Assembly (NCBI RefSeq): GCF_025950235.1
Contig: NZ_JAPDDT010000007.1
Location: 1-64,000 of the forward strand
Origin: Luteolibacter arcticus
Lineage (GTDB): Bacteria > Verrucomicrobiota > Verrucomicrobiia > Verrucomicrobiales > Akkermansiaceae
DNA length: 64,000 nt
Direction: 5' to 3'
Made by a program: the position numbers and the translations under genes. Position 1 is the stretch's first letter. The number at the start of each line of letters is the position of its first letter. The notes beneath the pieces were generated by a model, which was not told where the DNA came from, made no database searches, and worked only from the letters and a program-made list of their open reading frames with translations. This document shows positions 45,283 to 53,863 of the stretch, piece by piece.

Positions 45283-45365
45283 GCGGGCGCGGTGGTGACA
45301 TCGCGGAAGCCATCGGAAAGCGTGCTTTACCCTTGCTGCCGCGTTCTCACGAACGCGCCTACGTT
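45283..45365. repeat. Two copies of the GCGCGGTGGTGACA / GAACGCGCCTAC repeat
   Basis: GGCGCGGTGGTGACATCGCGG (45287-45306 core) and CCGCGTTCTCACGAACGCG followed by CCTAC (45339-45362) are inverted relatives of the repeat units at 40257-40286 and 28447-28464. They sit in the spacer between the polyprenyl synthase and DUF1080 genes. Confidence 0.55.
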
Positions 45366-45377
45366 CTTGGAATCGAG

Positions 45378-46193
45378 TTACTTAGCCTCTAGAGCCATTC
45401 CGAGATCCTCGGGCGTCGGGATCTTGACCTCGCGGATCCAGATATTGCGGAAACGCACCGGATTCCCGTGCTCATAGAGCTCGATGAAGCCCTTCGGCGG
45501 GTGGGGCTTGTCGTAATTTCCGACGCCGCGGTAGACGGTGTTTCCGTGGAGTTCCCGGTGGTGGTGCACCAGCACGCCATTGTGGAGCACGGTGATGTAG
45601 GCCTTTTTGACCAGCTTGCCGGCGGAATCCCAGCGGGGGCCTTCGAAAATAATGTCGTAGGTCTGCCATTCGCCGGGCGGGCGCGAGGCATTCACCATCG
45701 GCGGGGTCTGGCCGTAGATCGCGGAGGCCTGGCCGTCGGCGTAGGTCACGTTGTTGAACGAGTCGAGCACCTGGATCTCGTACTTGCCGTAAATGTTGAC
45801 CCCGTTGTTGCCGCGGCCCTGGCCATTGCCCTCGACCTTGGCCGGAGTGGCGAATTCGAGGTGGAGCTGGAAGTCGCCGAACTCGTCCTTGGTGCGGATG
45901 CGGCCGGTCTTGGTGGTCTCGGCGTAGTCGCCCTCGATCTTCCACTTCACCTCGCCCTTCTCGCCCTGCCACTTGGAGAAGTCCTTGCCGTTGAATAGTA
46001 CCACGGCGTCCTGCGGGGCATTGGCCAACTGGCTGAATTCCTTGCCGGGTTCCACCACCGGCGGCTTCGGGCGGTCCGGATCGTGGACGTGCCACTTGGA
46101 GCCGGGGATAAGCGGGGTATCCTTGAAGCCTTCTGCAGCGGAGGCAGCAGCGGAAACAAGGGTAGTGGCGACGAGAATGTGTCGGATTTTCAT
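45378..46193 (-). CDS. DUF1080 (3-keto-disaccharide hydrolase-like) secreted protein
   Basis: A 271-residue protein: signal peptide (ILVATTLVSAAASAAEG), then a lectin-like jelly-roll of the DUF1080 family: VVLFNGKDFSKWQGEKGEVKWKIEGDYAE, FGDFQLHLEFATPA, NNGVNIYGKYEIQVLDSFNNVTYADGQASAIYGQTPP. The family includes 3-keto-glycoside hydrolases and is abundant in Verrucomicrobia. No membrane segment after the signal. The upstream terminator indicates independent transcription from the next gene. Confidence 0.93.
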   Translation of the reverse strand: MKIRHILVATTLVSAAASAAEGFKDTPLIPGSKWHVHDPDRPKPPVVEPGKEFSQLANAPQDAVVLFNGKDFSKWQGEKGEVKWKIEGDYAETTKTGRIRTKDEFGDFQLHLEFATPAKVEGNGQGRGNNGVNIYGKYEIQVLDSFNNVTYADGQASAIYGQTPPMVNASRPPGEWQTYDIIFEGPRWDSAGKLVKKAYITVLHNGVLVHHHRELHGNTVYRGVGNYDKPHPPKGFIELYEHGNPVRFRNIWIREVKIPTPEDLGMALEAK

Positions 46194-46205
46194 GGGCGGG
46201 GTCTG

Positions 46206-46235
46206 GAAAAAATGGCCGCCCCGGTCGGGGCGGCA
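46206..46235 (-). terminator. Rho-independent terminator of the thioredoxin-like gene
   Basis: On the minus strand GCCGCCCC, GACC, GGGGCGGC is a perfect 8-bp stem followed by CATTTTTTCC, placed 30 bases after the stop at 46265. Confidence 0.85.
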
Positions 46236-46264
46236 ATGAGAGACGTCGGAGCGGAAACGGTGGT

Positions 46265-47416
46265 TTACGGCATTCCTTCGAGGGCCTTCACGATCTGCCT
46301 GCGGAGCTCGACGGGATCGACGGCGCCGGTGTGACGCCAGACGATCTCACCCTTCGGCGAAACGATCACCGAGTGCGGCTGGGCACCGGACCACTCCTTG
46401 TCGATCGCTTCCGCCAGCTTGTCCGGATTGTCGCCGGCGAAGAGGTAGTTGTTGGTGGTGCGGCCGTCCTTCTCGAGCGATTTCTTGGTCCGGTCGGAGA
46501 GGGCGGCGTGCTGCTTTTCGAGGAACTTGAGGGCCTTCGCCTCGTCGCTGACGGGGTCGAGCGAGATGGTCACGAAATCGAACGAGCGGTTCTGGAAGCG
46601 GCGGTAGGTATCGACCAGATCCGGGAACTCCGCGACGCAGGGGCCGCAGGTGGTGGACCAAAAGTTGATCAGGCGGACATTGCCGGAGGCATTGGCGCGG
46701 AGCTTCTTGGCGGTCTCCACGTCGAGCTTCTCAAGCGTCACCGGCTTGGCTTCCCAGTTCTTCTGGTCCTTTTCGCGCCACGCCTGTTTCCACAGCCACT
46801 TGGTCGAGCAGCCGAAGGAGCGGGTCACCGGCTCCTTCACCGGCTGGCCGGCCAACACGGCATCGAGCGCGTCCTTCAGGTAGCTCTTCTCCACCGGGCC
46901 CGTCTTGCGCTGGGCATCGTCGAGGCGGCCGGTGTAGGCGAGCTTGCGATCCTGGCCGAAGACGAAGACGTGGGGGGTGGACTGGGCACCCACCGCCATG
47001 CTAAGCGTCTGGGTTTCGCCATCGTAGAGGTAAGGCATGGTCCAGCCGTTGTCCTTGGCGAAGGCGGGCATCTCCTCGAACGAGTCCCCGTGCGCCCCGT
47101 AGCCGAGCTCGTCTGGCGTCAGGCCGAGCGGGCTGCTGCTGTTGATCGCGACCATCGCGACGCCCTTGTCCTTGTATTGCTGGTGGATCTCCTCCATCCG
47201 CGGCCCGGCTGCGATGGCGTCCGGGCAGTGGTTGCAGGTGAAAACCAGGCACAGGACCTTCGCGTCGGCGTATTCGGCCAGCTTGTGCTTCTTGCCGTCG
47301 ATTCCCGGCAGTTCGAAATCCGGCACGGGCGAGCCGATCGCCAGCACTGGTGGCGTCGGGGGATCGGCGGCTAAAGCGGTGGCGGCAAAGGCGAAGCTGA
47401 GAATGACGGCTTTCAT
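46265..47416 (-). CDS. Periplasmic protein with two thioredoxin-like (redoxin/TlpA) domains
   Basis: A 383-residue exported protein (signal AVILSFAFAATALAADPP). The first domain (residues ~25-190) is redoxin-like with LCLVFTCNHCPDAIA, a CxxC (CNHC), and ends near AQSTPHVFVFGQDRKL. The second (~residues 245-380) is TlpA-like with RLINFWSTTCGPCVAEFPDLVDTYRRF, a CGPC redox site. The linker holds FGCSTKW. Reductant for envelope dithiols; partners are unknown. Start MKAVILSF was chosen for the signal peptide. Confidence 0.88.
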   Translation of the reverse strand: MKAVILSFAFAATALAADPPTPPVLAIGSPVPDFELPGIDGKKHKLAEYADAKVLCLVFTCNHCPDAIAAGPRMEEIHQQYKDKGVAMVAINSSSPLGLTPDELGYGAHGDSFEEMPAFAKDNGWTMPYLYDGETQTLSMAVGAQSTPHVFVFGQDRKLAYTGRLDDAQRKTGPVEKSYLKDALDAVLAGQPVKEPVTRSFGCSTKWLWKQAWREKDQKNWEAKPVTLEKLDVETAKKLRANASGNVRLINFWSTTCGPCVAEFPDLVDTYRRFQNRSFDFVTISLDPVSDEAKALKFLEKQHAALSDRTKKSLEKDGRTTNNYLFAGDNPDKLAEAIDKEWSGAQPHSVIVSPKGEIVWRHTGAVDPVELRRQIVKALEGMP

Positions 47417-47513
47417 GGCGGATACGATTACCGCTGAAACAACCGGGATGTTGCGGCCGGGACAATCGGAATTGCCCCGGTGACGCACTTCGCCGCAAGC
47501 CGCTGCCCGCGGG

Positions 47514-48518
47514 TTATGGGCCGGTCTTCTCGGCCGTTTCCTTGGGTTCGGCCTTTGGCGGGTCGATCAGGGAGCGGAAGCGCTCCGCCCAATCGCGTGC
47601 CTTGGGATGGGTCAGATGGGTCTCAATGTGGGTCAGCATGTTCACTGCCGCGCGCTGCTGGTCGCCGGCCTTGTACATGTCTTCCTCCATCTGCCACTTC
47701 AGGTCGGGCAGCGTCTCGGAAATGAACTTCTCGTATTCGGCCGAGTTTTCCTCGGCGCGGCCGCCGTCTCCACGGCCCTCGCCCCGGCCTTCACCGCGAC
47801 CGCGGCCTTCGCCACCACCCCCGCCGCCGCCACCGGTCATCTCCTTGCGCATCAAACCTTCGTAGCGGATGCGCCGCTGCCACTGCTCTCGCATCAGGTC
47901 CAGCTTGCCGGTGGCACGCAGGGGCGGGAACATGATCTGGTTGAAGACCGCGGGAAGCTCCAGCGGCGACAGTGGCCAGTTCTCCACCTTGACGCCGCCG
48001 ATGTTGTAAGCTCGGGCGAAGACGGTGTTGGTCACCGGCTCGCGCAGTGGTCCCACGTTGCCGGCGAACTGATCGGGGTTGCTGAAAATGTCATCCAGCG
48101 CGGCGCTGGCCTTGGGTGCCAACTCCTTGAAGTTGCCCTGGGCTTCCGCCGCTTCGAGCGACAGCACCAACCAGCGCAACTGGTGGCGCAGGCAGCGGCC
48201 GAGGCCGTCTTGCTTCAGTCGGTCCTCCTGGCGGCGCTTCCATTCACGGAAGTCCTGGGCGCTCTTCTTCTGGTCCTCAAATTCGACCTTTTCCACGCAT
48301 TTCAGGTAAAACTCCATCGCCACCTCATCGCTGCCCATGGCCGCCTTGTAGGCTGCCATGGCGACGCCGAGCCGGCCCATGGCCTTCTCCTTGGCTGTGT
48401 CGCGGAGGTTATCGAGCTTCTCGATGAGTGCCTCGCGGTCCGCCTCGCTGAGCGGATCGGCGTGAAGGACGGGCGGTGCGGCGGAGAGCAGCAAGGCGAG
48501 GAATGCGGTGCGTTGCAT
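47514..48518 (-). CDS. Secreted hypothetical protein with Gly/Arg-rich linker (334 aa)
   Basis: Signal peptide TAFLALLLSAAPPVLHADP, then a mainly helical N-terminal ~220 residues (ALIEKLDNLRDTAKEKAMGRLGVAMAAYKAAMGSDEVAMEFYL…), a low-complexity Gly/Arg/Glu linker (GGGGGGGGEGRGRGEGRGEGRGDGG), and a helical C-terminus. No family was recognised; a periplasmic or surface role is inferred only from the signal. Its upstream region is divergent from the dehydrogenase gene. Confidence 0.75.
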   Translation of the reverse strand: MQRTAFLALLLSAAPPVLHADPLSEADREALIEKLDNLRDTAKEKAMGRLGVAMAAYKAAMGSDEVAMEFYLKCVEKVEFEDQKKSAQDFREWKRRQEDRLKQDGLGRCLRHQLRWLVLSLEAAEAQGNFKELAPKASAALDDIFSNPDQFAGNVGPLREPVTNTVFARAYNIGGVKVENWPLSPLELPAVFNQIMFPPLRATGKLDLMREQWQRRIRYEGLMRKEMTGGGGGGGGEGRGRGEGRGEGRGDGGRAEENSAEYEKFISETLPDLKWQMEEDMYKAGDQQRAAVNMLTHIETHLTHPKARDWAERFRSLIDPPKAEPKETAEKTGP

Positions 48519-48659
48519 GGGTTTAGCGTTGATTGGCAGGGACAGGTGAAACGTCTGAGTAGGGGAGATGTTTTGCAACCCGGCGGAAAAAGACAGGATT
48601 TTTCCACGGGGAGTTGGCCGTGGTGGACAGGCTACGGCGGCTGCTCCACGTTCCGCGAC

Positions 48660-49550
48660 ATGTCCAGAGCACGCATCGGAGTCGTCGGAACCGGCCGCAT
48701 GGGAGCAAACATGGCTCGCCGCCTGAAGGATCAGGGATACCCGGTGACTGCCGTCTTCGACGCCTTTCCGACGCTGGCCCAGGACCTCGCCGCCGAACTC
48801 GGCAGCACCGCCCCGGCGACCCTCGCCGAGGTAACCGCCTCCGCCGATGTGATCCTGACCGTGGTGACCGATGACGAGGCGATGCGCGGGATTTTCGCGG
48901 CGGAAGGGGATTCGCTGCTCACCGGAGCGACCGGCAAGATCTTCCTGAACTGCGCGACCGTCAGCCCGGCGGTCCACGAGGAGATCGACGCCGCCTGCCA
49001 AGCTGCGGGCGCCACCGCGCTGGAAGCGTGCATGGCATCGTCCATCACTCAGGCGCGGCAGGGCACGCTCTATCTGATGGTCGGCGGCTCGGAAGAGACC
49101 TTCGCCAAGGCCGAGCCTGTCCTCAAGGACCTGGCTTCTTCGCTGCGCCACGTCGGTGGCACCGGCCAGGCGGCCAAGGTGAAGGCGCTGGTGAACATGG
49201 TGATGAACATCAACACGGCCGGCCTTGCCGAAGGCCTCGGCCTCGGGGCCGCGCTCGGGCTTGACCTCTCGATGCTGAAGGAAGTCTTTTCCCAGACCGG
49301 CGCGAACTCCCGCGTGCTGGAGACCGATGGCGACGACATGATCGCCCGTGAGCACGACTGCTATTTTTCCGCGGCCCACGCGTGCAAGGACAGTGGCATC
49401 GCCAATGCCCTCGCCGCCGAGACCGGCGTGAATACCCCGTTGTCGCTCGCCACCGAGGCGCAATACCACCGGATGGTGGAGCTTGGCCTCGGTGAACTCG
49501 ACAAGTCCGGCGTGGCGGAGTTGACCTTTCCCGGCCGCACGGTTCATTGA
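48660..49550 (+). CDS. 3-hydroxyisobutyrate dehydrogenase-family NAD(P) oxidoreductase
   Basis: A 296-residue enzyme. Rossmann motif RIGVVGTGRMGANMARRLKDQGYPVTAVFD. Substrate-binding motif near residue 118 (EACMASSITQARQGTLYLMVGG; a D-A-P-V-S-G-like block is altered to E-A-C-M-A-S). The C-terminal domain VKALVNMVMNINTAGLAEGLGLGAALGLDL carries the catalytic Lys region (K…NM). The substrate is unknown. The alpha/beta hydrolase follows after 14 bases, perhaps the same transcript. Confidence 0.9.
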   Translation: MSRARIGVVGTGRMGANMARRLKDQGYPVTAVFDAFPTLAQDLAAELGSTAPATLAEVTASADVILTVVTDDEAMRGIFAAEGDSLLTGATGKIFLNCATVSPAVHEEIDAACQAAGATALEACMASSITQARQGTLYLMVGGSEETFAKAEPVLKDLASSLRHVGGTGQAAKVKALVNMVMNINTAGLAEGLGLGAALGLDLSMLKEVFSQTGANSRVLETDGDDMIAREHDCYFSAAHACKDSGIANALAAETGVNTPLSLATEAQYHRMVELGLGELDKSGVAELTFPGRTVH

Positions 49551-49564
49551 GCCCCGCATTTCCG

Positions 49565-50293
49565 ATGGATCTCCCTGAATTCCGCAACCGCGTCGGCGAG
49601 AAGCTCGACACCGCCTTTCACCCTGGCAACCGCGAGGACGTGCTCGTGCTGCTCGGCCACGGGGTGACAGGAAACAAGGATCGCCCGCTGCTGGTCGCCG
49701 TGGCCGAAGGGCTGGCCGCCCGAGGCTGGCCCTGCCTCCGGATTTCATGGCCGGGCAATGGCAATTCGGAAGGGGACTTCCGCCACGCCACCATCACCAA
49801 GGAAAGCAGGGACCTGCGCGACATCCTAGAGGCCCTGCCGTCCCGCCTCAAGATAGCCTACATCGGCCATAGCATGGGCGGTGCCGTCGGCGTCACGGTG
49901 GCCGCGGAGGATCCGCGCATCCGTGTGCTGGTCTCGCTCGCCGGCATGGTCCGCACGGAGGCCTTCTATGAGCGCGAGTTCGATGGTGTGATTCCGGACA
50001 AGGGCTTCATGTGGGACAATCCGGAGTGCCCGCTGTCCCAGAAGCACGTCGATGACTTCTGCGCGATCGGCGACCTCTTCGACGAGGTTGGCCAGGTCAG
50101 CGTCCCGTGGCTGCTTATCCATGGATCTGCCGATGACGTGGTGCTCCCCGAGGACAGCAAGGATGCGTACGACACCGCCGAAGAGCCCAAGCGTCTGGTG
50201 GAGATCAAGGGCGCGGGGCATTCGTTCGACGAGCCCACCTATCCGCAGGTCGTTTCCTCGGTCGCGGACTGGCTGGACGAATACCTGGGCTAA
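49565..50293 (+). CDS. Alpha/beta hydrolase
   Basis: A 242-residue soluble hydrolase. The nucleophile elbow is YIGHSMGGAVG (Ser near residue 103), with LVLLGHGVTGNKDRPLL as the oxyanion strand. The acid residue is in WLLIHGSADDVVLPED and the catalytic His in VEIKGAGHSFDEP. Likely an esterase. Start ATG 49565 follows the dehydrogenase stop by 14 bases. Confidence 0.93.
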   Translation: MDLPEFRNRVGEKLDTAFHPGNREDVLVLLGHGVTGNKDRPLLVAVAEGLAARGWPCLRISWPGNGNSEGDFRHATITKESRDLRDILEALPSRLKIAYIGHSMGGAVGVTVAAEDPRIRVLVSLAGMVRTEAFYEREFDGVIPDKGFMWDNPECPLSQKHVDDFCAIGDLFDEVGQVSVPWLLIHGSADDVVLPEDSKDAYDTAEEPKRLVEIKGAGHSFDEPTYPQVVSSVADWLDEYLG

Positions 50294-50332
50294 GGTTTCC
50301 GCGCGAGCTGGACGGGCGAACTGACCCTGGTC

Positions 50333-52120
50333 TCATTCCACTTCTTCCACCACGAAGAACAATTTCGGAGGGAGGAAGAAGGCGGGGATGCCGGTTTCGA
50401 AAGTGGTGACCGGTTCCTCCCGGGGGACCGGTGCGCCCATGAGCGGCCACTCGCTGGTCGGCAAGCTAAGGTCGTCGGAGTAACGGACGTTGAAGCTCGT
50501 GGCATTGCTGGAAGTCTTCCACTGGAGGATGACTTGAGCGTAGCCAAAGGGATCCCATGGCGGAGGGGGCTCCATCTGGAAGTCGGTGATCTGCAGGGGA
50601 ATGACCGGACCGGGTGCGGTGGACCAGCGGGCGATGCCCTCTTTGCCGTTATCGAGCACGAATTCAAAGGCGACCTCACCCGACTCGTTCAGACCGGTCC
50701 TGCCGTCGGTGGGGTATCCTCCGGAATTGAAGAAATTGAACGTATCAACCGTGCTGCCGAGGAAGGGTGCTCCCGCGCGACAGATCAGGAAAAGGCCTTC
50801 TAAGGGATCAAAGAAAAAGAGGCCGAACTCGGAGCCGCCGCCGGGTTTCAGGATGGAGGCGCGGAATGCCAATTGGCCGGCATTGTTCAGGGCGGGGTTG
50901 GTGAACGTGTAAAGGGTGCCATTGCCCCCGGGCACCGCCTGTCCGGTACGGGCCACCATGGTGATCCCTCCCGGAGTTCCGTCACCGAGGATGATTCCTT
51001 CTTCATCGTATGGACCTTCGCCGTTGTTCAAATTGATATCGACGGTGACCGCGACCACGCCTGCCTGATTGATGGTTTCACGGCCGAACATCCAGAAGGT
51101 GCCCGACCCTCCGGGCACCGCCTCGCCCCTCCGCGCGATGGTGACGGGTCCGGTAGCCCCGTCGCCGCGGAAGATGCCCAGGTTGTCGTTATCCCCGCCG
51201 CTGGTGTTGCGGAGATTGGCGAAGAAGGCGACCTGTCCCGCATCGTTCATGACCGGGCTGTTGAAGAGGAAGAATTCGCCGTTTCCAGCGGGCACAGCCT
51301 GACCTTCGCGGGCGATCGTGACCGTGGGTGCGGCACCGTCGCCGCGAAACACGCCCTCGTTGTCATTGCCGCCGCCGGTGGTTCCGGTGAGACTGGACCA
51401 GAAGGCCACTTGGCCTGACTCGTTCAGGGCAATCTCATCGAAAAACGCGTAGGTGCCGTTGCCTGTAGGGGTCGCCTGTCCCCGGCGCGCGATCTGGACC
51501 GGGCCGGTCACGCCGTCGCCGCGGAAGATGCCATCCTGATCGAGCAGGCCCCCGCCGTTGTTCAGGTTGATGGACCCATTGAATGCCGCCTGACCGGCAT
51601 CGTTCATCACGTAGTATTCGCCGAAGAACGAAAAGACGCCGACCGCGTCCGGGGCAGGCTGGCCCTCACGGACGATGGGGATGGGAGCCGCGACGCCGTT
51701 GCTTTTGAAGATCCCGGAATCGTCGCTGGTGCCGCCCGTGGTTCCGGACAAATAGATCAGGAAGACGGCCACGTCGTGATTGTTCAATGCGGGATCCCTG
51801 AAGGTGGAGAAGACGCCATTGCCGTCCGGAGAAGCCTGTCCTTTGCGCACGAGTTGGACCGCTTCGGTGCCGCTGTTGCCGCGCATGATGACGAGGTTGT
51901 CGTCGGCGCCGCCGCTGGTGCTGCCGAGAACCGATCTGAAGGCGACCTGCCCGGAATTGCTGATCGAGGGGACTTCGACGAAGGTGTAGGTGCCGTTGCC
52001 TCCGGGCACCGATTGGCCATAGATCGCGATCACAACGGTGGCCGCTGAGGAGGTGCCGGGCAGGGCCGCGACAAGGAAGGGGAGGGCCTGGACGCACAGG
52101 GACAGGGCGGTAAATTTCAT
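50333..52120 (-). CDS. Secreted repeat protein (choice-of-anchor/DUF-type beta repeats)
   Basis: A 595-residue exported protein. At least six repeats of ~60 residues, each with V.IAR.GQA.P.GNGT(Y/F)..F…(L/M)N..GQVAF, GIFRGDG and similar blocks, run through residues ~35-420. The final ~170 residues form a separate domain (beta-sandwich-like, LQITDFQMEPPPPW…ATSFNVRYSDDLSLP). Such repeats are common in surface proteins of Verrucomicrobia and Planctomycetes; the exact role is unknown. Confidence 0.8.
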   Translation of the reverse strand: MKFTALSLCVQALPFLVAALPGTSSAATVVIAIYGQSVPGGNGTYTFVEVPSISNSGQVAFRSVLGSTSGGADDNLVIMRGNSGTEAVQLVRKGQASPDGNGVFSTFRDPALNNHDVAVFLIYLSGTTGGTSDDSGIFKSNGVAAPIPIVREGQPAPDAVGVFSFFGEYYVMNDAGQAAFNGSINLNNGGGLLDQDGIFRGDGVTGPVQIARRGQATPTGNGTYAFFDEIALNESGQVAFWSSLTGTTGGGNDNEGVFRGDGAAPTVTIAREGQAVPAGNGEFFLFNSPVMNDAGQVAFFANLRNTSGGDNDNLGIFRGDGATGPVTIARRGEAVPGGSGTFWMFGRETINQAGVVAVTVDINLNNGEGPYDEEGIILGDGTPGGITMVARTGQAVPGGNGTLYTFTNPALNNAGQLAFRASILKPGGGSEFGLFFFDPLEGLFLICRAGAPFLGSTVDTFNFFNSGGYPTDGRTGLNESGEVAFEFVLDNGKEGIARWSTAPGPVIPLQITDFQMEPPPPWDPFGYAQVILQWKTSSNATSFNVRYSDDLSLPTSEWPLMGAPVPREEPVTTFETGIPAFFLPPKLFFVVEEVE

Positions 52121-52356
52121 GGGAGGAGGGGAAGGGTTGGAGGGGAAGGGGAGGGAGAGCCGGACCTTGATCCGAGCCCATGGCGGGGGAAATCGGAACT
52201 GGGCGATCAGCTAATGGCATAGCCCACATATCACGGCTTGTCCACTCGTCGCGGAATGGATGGCAAGATCGCGACTTCCAGCCACGAGCCGTGGTCCCGG
52301 TTGCTTCCCGCTCCGGGCGGCCCTCCGGGCCTCCCGCGATCGTGGCGGACGGCACG

Positions 52357-52390
52357 AAAAAGGGCGGCCTCGCGGCCGCCCTTTTCGTTT
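52357..52390 (-). terminator. Strong hairpin terminator after the DUF4340 gene
   Basis: AAAAGGGCGGCC, TCGC loop, GGCCGCCCTTTT: a 12-bp stem starting just beyond the 52403 stop codon, with A/T-runs on both sides of the stem, so it can work on either strand. It closes the Gld-like ABC operon. Confidence 0.85.
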
Positions 52391-52402
52391 TGGAAGTGGA
52401 AG

Positions 52403-53833
52403 TTATTGCTCTTTCTTCTCCTCCGCCGGCTTGTCCTCGGCTGGCTTCTCCTCTGCCGGTTTGTTTTCCTTCGGCATCTCCTCGCCCTCTTCGAGCGGCG
52501 GGATGGCGATCGGCGGAGTCACCGCTTCCACCGGCTTGCGAGCCGGTCTGGGCGGAACCTGGATCGGCGGGGTCGCGACGCCGCCGCCGGGAGGGAAACC
52601 AGGGGGAAGGCCGGATGGCGCCGCGTTGTTCGCGGCGGGAGCTTCCGGCTTCTTGATGAGCTCGGCACGCGGCTTGAGCAAGGCATCGACGGTGTACTTC
52701 GTCACCTGGAAGGTCTTCCCGTTCATCGCCTTTTCGGCGGCCAAGCGCTTCTCCAGTTCCGTCTTGCGATCGGCGAAGGCCTTGTCCTTTGCCTTGGCGT
52801 CTTCCGCGGACTCCTTCTCCTCCTTCTTGCGCTCGGTGGGCAGGGTGCCTTCCACATCCACGGTCATCAGGTAGTTTTCCTCCGGCGGCGCGGCGTTCGG
52901 GTCGGCCTCCTTCGGCTTCTCGGCCTCGATGGGAGTGAGGGTGATGTTGTAGACGAAGCCCTCGAAGGTCTCGATCTTCACCGTGCGCATCTCGAGCGCC
53001 TTGCCCATGTCGCTGGCCTTGTCCGCCGACACCACGTCCTCGAAGCGGGCGTAGGAGAACAAGCTCTTGAGCGTGCTGGCGGCGGTGGTATCGAGCGTCT
53101 CGCCCGCCTGGGCGCCATCGAGCGTGAACTCGCCATTCTCGTCGGCGCGGGTGACCTTCCAGTCGACCTTGTCCGGCTGGGCCGCCGGGCTGACGGTGAC
53201 GCTCTTGATCTTCTCGACCTTGAGGAATTCGTCATTCAACCAGCTCTTCGGCTCCGGGGTCAGGGCGGAGAACATCTCGCTCACCTTGTAGACGCCAGTC
53301 TCGTCGGCATGGTTGCGGACGAAGCGGCCGGTTGACCCGCCGCCGCCGCCCATCATCGAGGCCATCGGATCATCACCGGCGGCTTGCAGGTTCTTGCCCA
53401 GCGTGATGTGGGCGAGTTCGGTGCCGGCGTCATTCGACAGCACGACTTCGGTGCCGCGATCCTCCGGCTTGGAAGCACCGGGATCCATGCCGAAGCGAGG
53501 GGCATACGACGGAGCGGCTTCCACGCCCTCGGTGACTTTCACCTCTGCCAACGAGCGGAGGAAATCGTTCACCGAGGTGGTCTTGGCCGGGTAGCCCTCG
53601 CGCTCTTCGATGGTCCACTTGCCGTCCTTGCGGACCAGCGTGGTGGTGTTTTCACCGGAGCTCACCTTGATCTTCGCCACCTGATCGGCGGGGAAGTCGG
53701 CGAGCACGGTCTGTCCGCGGCTGCGTTCGGTCTTGCTCTCGGCGCCCTTCGAGTTGCCCGAGCGCGTGAAGAACGCGGCGGCGGCAAGCACGATGGCGAC
53801 GATCCAGAGGACAACGACTTGGCGTTTGTTCAT
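52403..53833 (-). CDS. DUF4340-domain membrane-anchored protein
   Basis: A 476-residue protein: N-terminal TM (QVVVLWIVAIVLAAAAFF), then DUF4340-like modules (VLADFPADQVAKIKVSSGENTTTLVRKDGKWTIEE…; SVNDFLRSLAEVKVTEGVEA; WKVTRADENGEFTLDG). An acidic, Pro/Glu/Lys-rich tail (KPAEEKPAEDK) closes it. It follows the GldG-like gene in the same operon, an arrangement often seen with auxiliary ABC-2 transport or gliding-type systems. The DUF4340 function is unknown. Confidence 0.88.
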   Translation of the reverse strand: MNKRQVVVLWIVAIVLAAAAFFTRSGNSKGAESKTERSRGQTVLADFPADQVAKIKVSSGENTTTLVRKDGKWTIEEREGYPAKTTSVNDFLRSLAEVKVTEGVEAAPSYAPRFGMDPGASKPEDRGTEVVLSNDAGTELAHITLGKNLQAAGDDPMASMMGGGGGSTGRFVRNHADETGVYKVSEMFSALTPEPKSWLNDEFLKVEKIKSVTVSPAAQPDKVDWKVTRADENGEFTLDGAQAGETLDTTAASTLKSLFSYARFEDVVSADKASDMGKALEMRTVKIETFEGFVYNITLTPIEAEKPKEADPNAAPPEENYLMTVDVEGTLPTERKKEEKESAEDAKAKDKAFADRKTELEKRLAAEKAMNGKTFQVTKYTVDALLKPRAELIKKPEAPAANNAAPSGLPPGFPPGGGVATPPIQVPPRPARKPVEAVTPPIAIPPLEEGEEMPKENKPAEEKPAEDKPAEEKKEQ

Positions 53834-53863
53834 GGCTGGAGTGGGTAAAGGTAGGTAAGGGGA